A stretch of 64,000 nt of DNA from Amycolatopsis sp. NBRC 101858 (GCF_030269325.1 NZ_BSTD01000001.1:2496681-2560680), one strand, 5' to 3'; positions 1-7,784 are shown, numbered from the stretch's first letter. Numbers and translations: made by a program. The notes: generated by a model from the sequence alone, not told the origin.

Positions 1-1
1 C

Positions 2-868
2 CGGACCAAGGCGTACGAGCTGCCCGAGGCCAACCGCAACGCACGCGGCCAGCACGTGGCGAACCTCATGGCGTTCCAGCCGGACGAGCAGATCGCCCAG
101 GTCATCCAGATCAAGAACTACGAGGTCGCGCCGTACCTGGTGCTCGCCACCCAGCGCGGCCTGGTGAAGAAGACCAAGCTCACCGACTTCGACTCGAACC
201 GCTCCGGCGGCCTCATCGCCATCAACCTGCGCGAGGGCGACGAGCTGGTGGGCGCGGTGCTGGCGTCAGCGGAGGACGACCTGCTCCTGGTGTCGGCCGA
301 AGGCCAGTCGATCCGCTTCCACGCGACCGACGAGGCACTGCGGCCGATGGGCCGCCCGACGTCCGGTGTGCTGGGCATGCGGTTCAACGACGGTGACGAG
401 CTGCTCGGCATCAGCGTGGTCAAGGAGGACAAGTTCCTGCTGGTCGCGACGGACGGCGGGTACTCCAAGCGGACGCCGATCGAGGACTACCCGGTCCAGG
501 GCCGCGGCGGCAAGGGTGTGCTCACCATTCAGCACGACCGCAAACGTGGCAGGCTGGTGGGTGCGCTCATCGTCGACGCCGAGGACGAGCTGTACGCGAT
601 CACCTCGAGCGGCGGCGTGATCCGCACGCCGGCGGGCGACGTGCGCAAGGCAGGGCGGCAGACGAAGGGGGTCCGGCTGATGAATCTCGGCGAAGGAACC
701 ACTCTTCTCGCGGTCGCACGCAACGCGGACGAGCCCTCGGACGTCGCCAATGGCGACGACAACGCGGAAGCCGAAGTCACGGCGGAGGGCACGGCGGAAG
801 CCGTGACGGAAACCGTGGCCGAGACGACAGCAGCGGACGAAGAAACGACGGCGCCGCCGGAGCAGTGA
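2..868 (+). CDS. gyrA: DNA gyrase subunit A, C-terminal part (5' end outside window)
   Basis: The reading frame is open from base 2 and enters the window in the middle of the gene. The 288 residues seen are the C-terminal beta-pinwheel of GyrA, the domain that wraps DNA so the A2B2 gyrase can introduce negative supercoils using ATP. The first residues, RTKAYELPEANRNARGQ, carry the family's conserved RGQ stretch, followed by the repeated blades with GVxxIxL-type turns (GGLIAINL, GVLTIQ, GGVIRT). The tail after about residue 240 is acidic and rich in Ala, Glu and Thr, as in many actinobacterial GyrA proteins. gyrB and dnaA are expected just to the left. The DUF3566 gene follows after 38 bp and is probably co-transcribed. 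Identification is secure; only the true start is missing. Confidence 0.97.
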   Translation, partial: RTKAYELPEANRNARGQHVANLMAFQPDEQIAQVIQIKNYEVAPYLVLATQRGLVKKTKLTDFDSNRSGGLIAINLREGDELVGAVLASAEDDLLLVSAEGQSIRFHATDEALRPMGRPTSGVLGMRFNDGDELLGISVVKEDKFLLVATDGGYSKRTPIEDYPVQGRGGKGVLTIQHDRKRGRLVGALIVDAEDELYAITSSGGVIRTPAGDVRKAGRQTKGVRLMNLGEGTTLLAVARNADEPSDVANGDDNAEAEVTAEGTAEAVTETVAETTAADEETTAPPEQ

Positions 869-906
869 GACGGCGTCACCACGGCACGGGTAAGGACTGA
901 CTCTTC

Positions 907-1596
907 GTGACACCATCCGAGAATCCCGAGGCAGCGGGTTCGAACGGGACTCCGGCGAGCCCGCCCTGGCAGCGGGTCGGCAAGGACGGCGACTCCGAGG
1001 CAACGGTGAAGCTGGCCACGGATGAGGCGCTGTACAAACCCGAGCCGGCGGCCGAGGAGACCCAGCCGGTCTCCCCGGAGCAGCGCCCGGTGGTGACCGG
1101 CAGCGCGGCGCCTCGCCTGTTCGGCGGAAGTGGAGACACCCCGCCGAGCGGCGAGCCGTCCGCGGCCGCCGTCCCCTCGGCGTCCTCCCAGCGAGCCCGG
1201 CCCAGCGCTTTGCGGCGCCCGGGCCGCGGCCCGCGCCGGGCATCACTGCAGGTGAAGCGCTTCGACCCGTGGTCGGTGCTCAAGCTGTCCCTGGTACTGG
1301 GCGTTGCGATGTTCTTCGTCTGGCTGGTGGCGGTCGGCGTCCTGTACACGGTCCTCGACGGCATGGGCGTCTGGGACAAGCTGAACGGAACGTACTCGTC
1401 CCTGGTGGGCGGCGAAGGCGCCAACGCATCCTCGGAGCCGCTGATCAGCGCGGGCCGGGTGTTCGGCATCGCGGCCATCCTGGGAGCGATCAACATCGTC
1501 CTGGTGTCGGCCCTGGCCACGGTCAGCGCGTTCATCTACAACGTGTCAGCCGACCTCGCGGGCGGCCTCGAAGTCACGCTGTCGGAACGGGAGTAA
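907..1596 (+). CDS. DUF3566 transmembrane protein
   Basis: A 229-residue protein starting at GTG 907. The first 110 residues are a low-complexity cytoplasmic region rich in Pro, Ala, Ser and Glu. The conserved domain then opens with RRASLQVKRFDPWSVLKLSL, which is typical of DUF3566, and has two hydrophobic segments (about residues 120-150 and 185-215). The family is found just downstream of gyrA in many Actinobacteria (Rv0007 in Mycobacterium tuberculosis is the positional counterpart). Its biochemical function is unknown. The 38-bp gap to gyrA suggests one transcript. Family assignment is confident; no role is proposed. Confidence 0.88.
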   Translation: MTPSENPEAAGSNGTPASPPWQRVGKDGDSEATVKLATDEALYKPEPAAEETQPVSPEQRPVVTGSAAPRLFGGSGDTPPSGEPSAAAVPSASSQRARPSALRRPGRGPRRASLQVKRFDPWSVLKLSLVLGVAMFFVWLVAVGVLYTVLDGMGVWDKLNGTYSSLVGGEGANASSEPLISAGRVFGIAAILGAINIVLVSALATVSAFIYNVSADLAGGLEVTLSERE

Positions 1597-1601
1597 CCCG
1601 G

Positions 1602-1632
1602 TTGCAGGGCCCCTTCGGGGGTCCTGTAAAGT
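1602..1632 (+). promoter_or_regulatory. Predicted promoter and UUCG hairpin before tRNA-Ile
   Basis: TTGCAG (1602-1607) and TAAAGT (1627-1632), 19 bp apart, could be the -35 and -10 of tRNA-Ile, which begins 13 bp further on. The spacer contains an 8-bp stem with a TTCG loop (1606-1625), which may instead end the gyrA/DUF3566 transcript. Prediction from pattern only. Confidence 0.35.
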
Positions 1633-1645
1633 TCTCCTCGTTCAG

Positions 1646-1719
1646 GGGCCTATAGCTCAGGCGGTTAGAGCGCTTCGCTGATAACGAAGAGGTCCCAGGT
1701 TCAAGTCCTGGTAGGCCCA
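1646..1719 (+). tRNA. ileT: tRNA-Ile (GAT anticodon)
   Basis: A complete 74-nt cloverleaf. Acceptor strands GGGCCTA and TAGGCCC pair, followed by discriminator A. The anticodon loop CTGATAA gives GAT (1680-1682), and the T loop reads GGTTCAAGTCC. It occupies the standard actinobacterial position after gyrA and the DUF3566 gene. CCA is not encoded. Its 3' half is repeated at 3906-3946, so it has served as an integration target, yet this copy is intact and should be functional. Confidence 0.97.
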
Positions 1720-1772
1720 CGCAGGTCAAGCCCGGTTCGCGCATGCGCGAACCGGGCTTTTGCGTGACCTGG
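1679..1772 (+). repeat. Direct repeat, copy 1: tRNA-Ile 3' half plus terminator (att-like)
   Basis: From the anticodon loop of tRNA-Ile through its terminator this segment is repeated at 3906-3998. A 31-bp block (1693-1723) is identical to 3920-3950; the rest differs by scattered substitutions and small indels. Tyrosine integrases commonly recombine in the 3' half of tRNA genes and leave such a duplication, so this is read as the att site that rebuilt the tRNA. Confidence 0.85.
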
Positions 1773-3325
1773 GTGACCAAGTGGGTGACTGCCGCTCTGA
1801 GGGAGCGTCGGTCTCGCCAGCAGTTGCGTGCACGTCGCTTTCGTTCACGACGATGCTCGCGACGGTCCTGCGGTCCTGCGAATGGCTGGTGAGTATGACA
1901 TTAGTAAACCTAGCTTTCTCTGCGACTCCTCGATTGATCGTCGGGAGAGCACCTGTGAAGGTCGCGCGGTCGAACGAGGCATCACCAGTGAAGATCGCGC
2001 GGTCGAACGAGGCATGACCGCTGAAGGTCGCGTTGTCGAACCGGGCCTTCCGAGCGAAGGTCGCGCCGCGAAACCAGGCGTGGTCGGCGAAGGTCGCGCC
2101 GGGGAAATCCGCGTTGCGGATGAAGGTCGCGCCGCGGAACGAGACGCGTTCGGTGAAGGTCGCGACGTCAAACGCCGCGTTGCGGGTGAAGGTGGCGCCG
2201 TTGAACGAGGCGTGGTCGGTGAAAGTCGCTTCATTGAACCAGGCGTGGTCGGTGAAGGTGACATCTGCGAACGAGGCGTCGCGGGTGAAGGTCGCTTCGC
2301 CGAACCAGGCTTGACCGGCGAAGATCGCGCCGTCGAACCAGGCGTTACCGGGTAAAGGTTGCGATGTCGAACGAGGCACCGCGGGTGAAGGTCGCGCGGT
2401 CGAACGAGGCGTCGCCGGTGAAAGTCGCGTTGTCGAACGCCGCCTCCCGGGCGAAGGTTGCGCCGTCAAAACGGCAATTCCGCGGTCGGCAGTCCCTCAA
2501 GGTGAAGTCGATCAGGTGCGCGTTGGTGAAGTCGAGGTCGATGTCGTCCCAGAACTTCCGGCGGTTCCGCGGGGCAAGGTGATCGGTGAGAATTCGTTGG
2601 CCTGCAAGTCGAACCTCGCGTTCCTGGACTCGTTCCTGATCAGCCATGCTGTCGTTCGCCGGTTCCAAGCTGGATGGCGCGTGGGGCATGCGCAGGTAGG
2701 CGCAAATGACGTTGACGATGCTCTGTCGTTGTCCTGGATTGTCGTGGGCGAGCCGTTCGAGGGCATAGAGGCCAGCCAGGCGTACCGGTGCTTCAGCCGA
2801 GCCGAGCTGGTCGGCGGCCTTGGCGTATAGCTCAGTGACGTTTTTCTCGGTCGCGTCACTCTCGCTGTGCCACTGCCGCCGCACCGCTAGCAGGAGTGCG
2901 AAGATGCCCGTGGTGCCGGCGCCGATGCCTAGACCGGTCTTGATTGCGTCGACCCGCGCGGCGCCGGGGTCCTTTGCTGCGGTGGCCTCACCTAGTAGCC
3001 AGTTGGTCGCGACCCAGGCCACGATGACCACCACGATTGCGGCACCAACGACGGCCCACCAGCTCATCCCCGATGCCCGCGTCCGCGGTGCATGCTGCCC
3101 ACGCATCCGCCAACTAGCAGCGGCCATACCTGCCCCGGCAGCGGCGAACAGAGCCAGCGGCACGGCGTGAGCGCGTGCCCACCAGCCCAACGCCAACCAG
3201 TCAATCCACCCGAACAGCACCGTTATCCCGGCCAGCAGGGCCGCGCCGCTGAGCACCAGCGTTCCGCGCGCTAACGCCCAGTCCAATGCTGGCAGGTTGG
3301 GGACCTTCGGCATCCACTTCATCAC
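1726..3325 (-). pseudogene. Pentapeptide-repeat membrane protein, broken by a frameshift
   Basis: Read from ATG 3325, the first part encodes three or four hydrophobic segments (about residues 22-45, 55-70, 88-110, 130-148), a helical linker (TELYAKAADQLGS...RLAGLYALERLA), then pentapeptide repeats of the ATFTxxASFD type. The frame stops at 2345, but the same repeats continue without a gap in another frame down to 1726. One extra G in the GGG at 2350-2352 accounts for the switch; removing it would give one product of about 532 residues. Pentapeptide repeats form a right-handed beta helix; the molecular role of this membrane-linked actinobacterial type is unknown. The last 20 or so codons run into the tRNA-Ile terminator, so the natural C-terminus may have been replaced when the element integrated. 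It lies between att-like repeats. A sequencing error in the G run cannot be excluded. Confidence 0.8.
1729..1762 (+). terminator. Terminator after tRNA-Ile
   Basis: Positions 1729-1758 form a perfect 30-bp palindrome centred on the CATG at 1742-1745, followed by a short T run. It is a strong intrinsic terminator for the tRNA. The downstream minus-strand pentapeptide gene reads into it before stopping at 1726. Confidence 0.8.
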
Positions 3326-3392
3326 TAACGATCAGTCGTCGCCGAACGACCCAGTGCTACACCCAGGGTCCGGGCCGGCAGCAACCGACGGT

Positions 3393-3450
3393 TGGTAGGC
3401 CCGCAGGTCAGGGCCGGTTCGAGAACGTCGAACCGGCCCTTGGAACCTGG
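3393..3450 (+). repeat. Degenerate third copy of the tRNA-Ile end plus terminator
   Basis: The stretch GGTAGGCCC-GCAGGTCA, then a GGCCGGTTCG...CGAACCGG hairpin and a final ACCTGG, follows the order of the tRNA-Ile 3' end and terminator (1710-1772) with small gaps. It contains only the last few tRNA bases. It probably marks an older junction of a tandem integration and may also act as the terminator of the integrase remnant to its right. Confidence 0.5.
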
Positions 3451-3467
3451 TGGTCAGATGGGAGTAG

Positions 3468-3891
3468 CTACGCCACCGAATCCGGGAAGATCGCGTCCAT
3501 CGCTTTCGCGCCGTCTTGGATCACCGGCCGCAACTGGTGGCGGTAGACCAGTTCGGTCACCTTCGTGTCCGAGTGCCCCACCAGCCGCGAGATCTCCTCG
3601 ATGGTGAGCCCGCTGTCGGAGAGCAGAGACACGAAGCTATGGCGCAGCTCACGCGGTGTCCAGTCCTTCGGTTCGAGGCCCGCAAGCTTCAAGATGCGTC
3701 GGAAGCCGCGCCGGACGTTGGCCGTGTCGAGCTGCGTCCCGACGTCCGACGCGAACACGATCCCGAGTTCTTGCCACCGGTCGCCGGCCGACTCGCGCTG
3801 ACGCTTCTGGCGGAGCTTTTGTCGCTTCAGGGCATCGACCGCCCGACCGGGAAGCGCGAGCGAACGTCGTGACTCTTGGTCTTCGTGTCCC
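3468..3891 (-). pseudogene. Tyrosine integrase remnant (C-terminal catalytic part)
   Basis: About 135 residues match the end of actinobacterial phage/plasmid-type tyrosine integrases. WTPRELRHSFVSLLSDSG holds the second catalytic Arg box, ISRLVGHSDTKVTELVYRHQL contains the conserved His and the nucleophilic Tyr, and the frame closes with ...MDAIFPDSVA. The N-terminal DNA-binding domain and the first catalytic Arg are missing. The usual motif GDTKTK (3872-3889) lies in a different frame from the following SRRSLALP, so there is also a frameshift near 3870. The remnant abuts the repeated tRNA-Ile end at 3906. It is presumably the dead integrase of the element that duplicated that end. It cannot be active as it stands. 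Confidence 0.85.
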
Positions 3892-3905
3892 CACCCGCCT
3901 TGCCC

Positions 3906-3998
3906 TGATAACGAAGGGCTCCCAGGTTCAAGTCCTGGTAGGCCCACGCAAGTCAAAGCCCGGTTCGCATATCGCGAGCCGGGCTTTTGCGTGACTGG
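3906..3998 (+). repeat. Direct repeat, copy 2: partial tRNA-Ile plus terminator (distal att)
   Basis: Positions 3906-3946 repeat the anticodon-loop-to-acceptor half of tRNA-Ile, without the 5' half, so no tRNA can fold. The terminator hairpin is repeated too (3957-3985), with one G-T wobble in place of the perfect palindrome of copy 1. The XRE-family gene on the minus strand ends inside this repeat at 3953. Confidence 0.85.
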
Positions 3999-4849
3999 TC
4001 GGCCGCCCACGATGCCAACAGGGCCAGACCGTCCGCGGTCGGCGTGCCGGTGGGTGCGGTGTAGACGGTCAGGTGCAGGCCGGGGTCGGTAGGCAGCTCC
4101 ATCGACTCGGCGTCCAGGTCGAGCCGGCCCACTACCGGATGGTGAAACCGCTTGCGTCCGGACCGGTGGAGCCGAACGTCCTGCGATGCCCACCGCTGCC
4201 GAAACAGTTCACTGCGCGTCGACAACTCGCCGACCAGGGCGATCAGTTCCTCGTCATGCGGATTGCGGCCGGCTTCCATGCGTAGCTTCGCGGCCACGTC
4301 GCAGGCGATTCGGTCGTAGTCGACGAAGAACGTTTCCGCCGCCTTGGGATCCAGGTACACGAACCGCGCGGTGTTCGCCGGCTGTCGTGTGTCGGCCAAT
4401 ACCGGTGAATACAGCGCGCGGGCGAGGTGGTTCATGGCCAGCACGTCATAGCGGCCGTTGCAAATCCACGCCGGCGCGTCGGTGATGGCGTCGAGCACCT
4501 GCTGAAGCGCCGGACGCACCGTCGCGGCGGGGCGCCGGCGGCGTGGACCGCCGGGTGCCCTGGACTGCCGCGCGAGGTGGAACAGGTGGTCGCGCTCGGC
4601 CTCGTCGAGTTGCAAGGCAGCCGCCAGCGCGTCGAGCACCCCGTCGGAAGCGCCGGTGAGGCTGCCGCGTTCCATGCGCACGTAGTAGTCGACTGACACC
4701 CCTGCCAGCAGAGCTACCTCTTCGCGACGCAGACCTTTGACCCGGCGGTTGCCGCCGTAGGCGGGCAGTCCGGCCCGCTCGGGCGTGATCCGCGCGCGAC
4801 GGGAGCTCAGGAATTCCTTGATCTCGGTGCGCGGATCGATCGTGGTCAT
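3953..4849 (-). CDS. Helix-turn-helix regulator with MmyB-like ligand domain
   Basis: A 298-residue regulator. Residues about 10-85 form an XRE-type helix-turn-helix (VKGLRREEVALLAGVSVDYY is the family's recognition region), followed by the MmyB-like C-terminal domain with the conserved PAWICNGRYDVLAMNHLARALY stretch. This fold resembles a PAS domain and is thought to bind a small hydrophobic ligand. In Actinobacteria such regulators often sit beside a short-chain dehydrogenase they control; here the SDR gene lies 58 bp upstream on the same strand, suggesting co-transcription and possible autoregulation. The last 14 or so codons are read from the duplicated tRNA terminator, so the C-terminus has an unusual tail. 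Confidence 0.85.
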   Translation of the reverse strand: MTTIDPRTEIKEFLSSRRARITPERAGLPAYGGNRRVKGLRREEVALLAGVSVDYYVRMERGSLTGASDGVLDALAAALQLDEAERDHLFHLARQSRAPGGPRRRRPAATVRPALQQVLDAITDAPAWICNGRYDVLAMNHLARALYSPVLADTRQPANTARFVYLDPKAAETFFVDYDRIACDVAAKLRMEAGRNPHDEELIALVGELSTRSELFRQRWASQDVRLHRSGRKRFHHPVVGRLDLDAESMELPTDPGLHLTVYTAPTGTPTADGLALLASWAADQSRKSPARDMRTGL

Positions 4850-4907
4850 CCCTTCACGGTAGGTCCTGTCCGCAGGTGAAGGGAGGTTCTGCGGGTACCC
4901 CCGACGC

Positions 4908-5690
4908 CTAGGTACCCGATGCGGTCGTGGCGATGCCGCCGTCGACCGGGATGACGGTGCCCGTGAGGTAGGACCCGGCCCGGCCGGCGAGGAACACGGC
5001 GATACCGGCCATGTCGTCGTCGCGGCCGAGCCGGCGCAGAGGGGCCTTCGCCGCGATCGTGTCGCCGACGGCCTCGAGCGTGGACGCCATCATCTGCGAC
5101 GGGAACGGTCCTGGGGCCACCGCGTTCACCGTGACGTGCTGGGGGCCCAGTTCCCTGGCGAGCACCCTGGTGAGCTGGTGGAGTCCCGCCTTGCTGCTGG
5201 CGTAGGAATAGTTGGGCGACTCGGCGACGTGGATGGCGGCGATACTGCCGATGTTGACGATCCGTGCGGGATCATCGGCGGTGCCCGCCCGCCGAAGTGC
5301 CGGGAGCAGCGCCTGCACCAGCCAGAACGGCGACTTGAGGTTGAGGTCGATCACCGTGTCCCAGGCCTCGTTCGGAAACGTCTCCAGCGGCTCGCGCCAC
5401 ATCGCTCCCGCGTTGTTGACGAGGATGTCCAGGCGTTCCGAGCCGGCCTCGACAAGATCGGCGAGGCGCCGACACTCCTCGTACCTGGACAGGTCGGCGG
5501 GAATTGCTTGAACGTCGCCGAATTCGGAAAGCTGCCGCTGTGCCTCCGCGCACGTGTCTGTGTTGCGTGAGCTGACGACGACTCGAGCGCCCGCCTGCAG
5601 AAGGCCACGCGCGATCATCATCCCGATTCCCTTGGTGCCGCCCGTGACAAGTGCGTGTTTCCCACTCAGATCGAAAAGGTTGTCCGCCAT
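4908..5690 (-). CDS. SDR family oxidoreductase
   Basis: A 260-residue classical short-chain dehydrogenase/reductase. It has the cofactor motif TGGTKGIG near residue 17, the NNAG motif (ILVNNAGAMW), the active-site YASSK motif and a final PVDGG. It should reduce or oxidise a carbonyl/alcohol substrate with NAD(P)(H); the substrate cannot be told from the sequence. The start ATG 5690 is preceded by a GAGGAG ribosome-binding site. The MmyB-type regulator follows 58 bp downstream and is the likely regulator of the pair. Confidence 0.9.
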   Translation of the reverse strand: MADNLFDLSGKHALVTGGTKGIGMMIARGLLQAGARVVVSSRNTDTCAEAQRQLSEFGDVQAIPADLSRYEECRRLADLVEAGSERLDILVNNAGAMWREPLETFPNEAWDTVIDLNLKSPFWLVQALLPALRRAGTADDPARIVNIGSIAAIHVAESPNYSYASSKAGLHQLTRVLARELGPQHVTVNAVAPGPFPSQMMASTLEAVGDTIAAKAPLRRLGRDDDMAGIAVFLAGRAGSYLTGTVIPVDGGIATTASGT

Positions 5691-5837
5691 TGGTCTTTTA
5701 CTTCTCCTCTGTAGCCGGGAGCCGACTCAAAGAGGCTGACAGGCGGTTTGGACGTCGGGGAGATTCTGGTGATACAGGTACTGCGAGAGCCACCCTTGTC
5801 TGGTGCGCCGGCTCACGCTGCACCGGCGTGGCTGGTC

Positions 5838-6479
5838 TCAGTCCTTTTCCAAGAGGTACCGAACGCGGGTCAGGTAGGCCTCGTCGTGGGAGTCCGCGCC
5901 GTTGTACAGGCCGTGGTCCTCGGACACGTGGACCAGCCGCCACCCCTCTTGCTTCCGCTTGTTCAGCTCACCCAGGGCTTCGCTGATCGGGTAGCCGTGA
6001 TCATCGAGTGTCACGATCTCCCCGGGGAGGGCCTCCGTGGTGTCCGCGGTGATGAACAAGCCTTGCCACACCCGTCGTTCTTCGGAGTTCTGCTGGAACC
6101 AGGTATCGAACGGCACAGTCTCCGGTTTCGGCAGGGCGGGGAAGCGCCTGGCTGTTTCGTCCCGGATGAATCGTTCCGCCTGGCCGGCCGGCACGGTGTG
6201 GACAACCCCATCCAGGGTCACCCTTTCGCTGCCGGCCAGACGCTTTCGTTCCTTCCAGGTCGCCGGGGGCTCGTGGATCACCGCCGAGTCCATGAATTTC
6301 GATCTGGCCTTTCGGCGCCTCTCCAGTTCCCTCTGGTAGTCGAGGTTGGCCGGCTCGATTACCGTCTTCGCGTAGTAGTCCGCCGCGGTTTCCCGGTTGA
6401 CGTAGCGGCTCTCTCCATCGTCGGTGATCTTGACGCCGGTGTACCTGTGCCGCCGGAACGCCAAAGTCCCGTAGGTCAT
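5838..6479 (-). CDS. Hypothetical protein, 213 aa
   Basis: Not recognised. The start is placed at ATG 6479 (MTYGTLAFRRHRYTG) because the longer open frame upstream, to 6683, has a Cys/Arg/Gly-rich composition typical of non-coding frame. The product is soluble and charged, has no signal peptide or membrane segment, and contains a basic stretch (ERRRKARSK) near residue 50 and a Trp-rich C-terminal part (EGWRLVHVSEDHGLY). Neighbours on both sides are small oxidoreductases on the same strand, but gaps of about 150 and 255 bp argue for its own transcript. No function is proposed. Confidence 0.55.
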   Translation of the reverse strand: MTYGTLAFRRHRYTGVKITDDGESRYVNRETAADYYAKTVIEPANLDYQRELERRRKARSKFMDSAVIHEPPATWKERKRLAGSERVTLDGVVHTVPAGQAERFIRDETARRFPALPKPETVPFDTWFQQNSEERRVWQGLFITADTTEALPGEIVTLDDHGYPISEALGELNKRKQEGWRLVHVSEDHGLYNGADSHDEAYLTRVRYLLEKD

Positions 6480-6734
6480 CGCGCAGGCTCGTCCGTCTTG
6501 CCGGGCAGAACATCGCCTCCGTCGTGCGCACCGGTCGACGACACGTTCATCAACAGCAGGAAGGCAGTCCGCCGTCGGCGCCGGTCCTGTGCCGCCGCTG
6601 CGATGGCAGCCATCCTCTGCTGTTCCAACACGATCAATTCCACAGGCATCGACATGTTCGGACCTCAGGCGAGTGGGCGGCATTCCAACGCCTCAGGGGT
6701 CGCCCGCCATCGTCTGCCCGTTACGCCGGCCGGT

Positions 6735-7199
6735 TCACGGCACCGGGTTGGCAAGAGTCTGCGGGGTCAGCAGGACGATCGGGATTTCTCGGTCCGTCTT
6801 CTCCGCGTATTCGTCGTACAGCGGGAAGATCTCGGCCATCTGGGTCCACAAGGGACCTCGCTCGGCCGGGGTGGCCACCCGGGCTCGGGCGGTCAGGCGG
6901 CGGGTTCCCACCTGGACTCCCACGCTCGGGTTCGCCTGGAGGTTCTTGAACCACTCCGGGTTCTCGTCCTCGCCGGCCTTGGAGGCGACGACCACGAAGT
7001 CGTCGCCTGCCTTGCCGTAGATCAGGCACGTGCGGCGGGGCGTGCCCGTCTTGCGGCCCGTTGTCGCGAGGATCAGCGTGTACACGCCGTTCGACTCGTG
7101 GCCCTTGGTGCCGCCCGAGTCCAGGTATGTGCGGGTTTGCTCGGCTACCCAGTCCCACTGGGAATCCGTGGCGCGGTCGAGGTCGTCTGCGGTGGCCAT
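6735..7199 (-). CDS. Deazaflavin (F420)-dependent nitroreductase-family protein, Ddn-like
   Basis: A 154-residue single-domain protein of the Ddn/DUF385 family. Family hallmarks are TTGRKTGTPRRTCLIYG, the F420/phosphate-binding region, and the NPEWFKNLQANPSVGVQVG segment that shapes the substrate pocket. Members use the reduced deazaflavin F420H2 to reduce quinones and activated double bonds; mycobacterial Ddn activates nitroimidazoles. The substrate here is unknown. The VOC protein gene ends 22 bp upstream on the same strand, so the two are likely one operon with the VOC gene first. Confidence 0.88.
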   Translation of the reverse strand: MATADDLDRATDSQWDWVAEQTRTYLDSGGTKGHESNGVYTLILATTGRKTGTPRRTCLIYGKAGDDFVVVASKAGEDENPEWFKNLQANPSVGVQVGTRRLTARARVATPAERGPLWTQMAEIFPLYDEYAEKTDREIPIVLLTPQTLANPVP

Positions 7200-7220
7200 C
7201 GTGGGGTCCTTTCCAGCGGT

Positions 7221-7661
7221 TCAGGCGAGTTCTTCGGCCAGCGCGATGATGATGCCTTCGGGGCCGCGGACGTAGGCGAGCCGATAGCCGTTTTCGTACT
7301 CGACCAGGTCGCCCATCAGCTCGGCGCCGTGGGGTCGCAGCCGGGGCAGGACTTCGGCGAGGTTGTCGACCGCGAACATGATGCGCCGGAAGCCGGGGGT
7401 GTTGACCGGGGCGTTCGGCTCGGCGGTGGCGGGGGACGCCGGCGTGTGGAACTTCATCAGTTCGAGCCGGCCGTGGCCGTCCGGGGTTCGCACCACCGCC
7501 AGGTCGCAGCGGACGTCGTCGAGTGCGACGAGGCGGTCCACGTCCGGGCCCTCGACCGTTGCCTTGCCCTCGAGCTCCAGACCGAGCTCGAGGAAGAACG
7601 CGATGACCGCCTCCATGTCGTGGACGACGAGGCCGATGTTGTCGAGCCGCTGGATTGTCAT
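7221..7661 (-). CDS. VOC (glyoxalase-fold) family protein
   Basis: A 146-residue protein with two beta-alpha-beta-beta-beta halves of the vicinal-oxygen-chelate fold, beginning MTIQRLDNIGLVVHDMEAVIAFF and ending with EYENGYRLAYVRGPEGIIIALAEEL. The metal-ligand Glu of the last strand appears changed (position occupied in IIIALAEEL), and the His in the first strand is replaced by Asn, so it may bind a ligand rather than act as a metal enzyme. It precedes the Ddn-like gene with a short gap. The substrate is unknown. Confidence 0.82.
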   Translation of the reverse strand: MTIQRLDNIGLVVHDMEAVIAFFLELGLELEGKATVEGPDVDRLVALDDVRCDLAVVRTPDGHGRLELMKFHTPASPATAEPNAPVNTPGFRRIMFAVDNLAEVLPRLRPHGAELMGDLVEYENGYRLAYVRGPEGIIIALAEELA

Positions 7662-7746
7662 GGGTTTCTCCCCTGGTCACGCGGCCCTCGTGGCCGCTCG
7701 TGCCCCTGGGACGGAGCCGGCACCGCGTTCTCGACACGGATACAGG

Positions 7747-7784
7747 TCAGCCCTGCCGGGAAGAGAATGTACCGGCAGGGCTGA
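7747..7784. other. Long perfect hairpin, 13-bp stem
   Basis: TCAGCCCTGCCGG (7747-7759) pairs exactly with CCGGCAGGGCTGA (7772-7784) around a 12-base loop. There is no T run on either side, so it is not a textbook terminator. It lies upstream of the minus-strand VOC gene and could be a transcript leader structure or a barrier between the neighbouring divergent units. Confidence 0.6.

Noticed and set aside
1960..2500. CRISPR-like repetition
   Set aside because: The repeats are the coding signature of pentapeptide repeats (15-bp periodicity), without constant repeats and unique spacers.
3906..3946. A second tRNA-Ile gene
   Set aside because: Only the 3' half is present; the acceptor 5' strand and D arm are missing.
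3800..4193. A longer intact integrase open frame through the duplicated tRNA
   Set aside because: The upstream part is tRNA and terminator sequence read as protein (for example GLPGLEPGSPSLSG), with no integrase features.
5748..7784. A 678-codon plus-strand open frame
   Set aside because: Antisense to the hypothetical gene, the Ddn-like gene and the VOC gene; the latter two have family motifs and proper starts.
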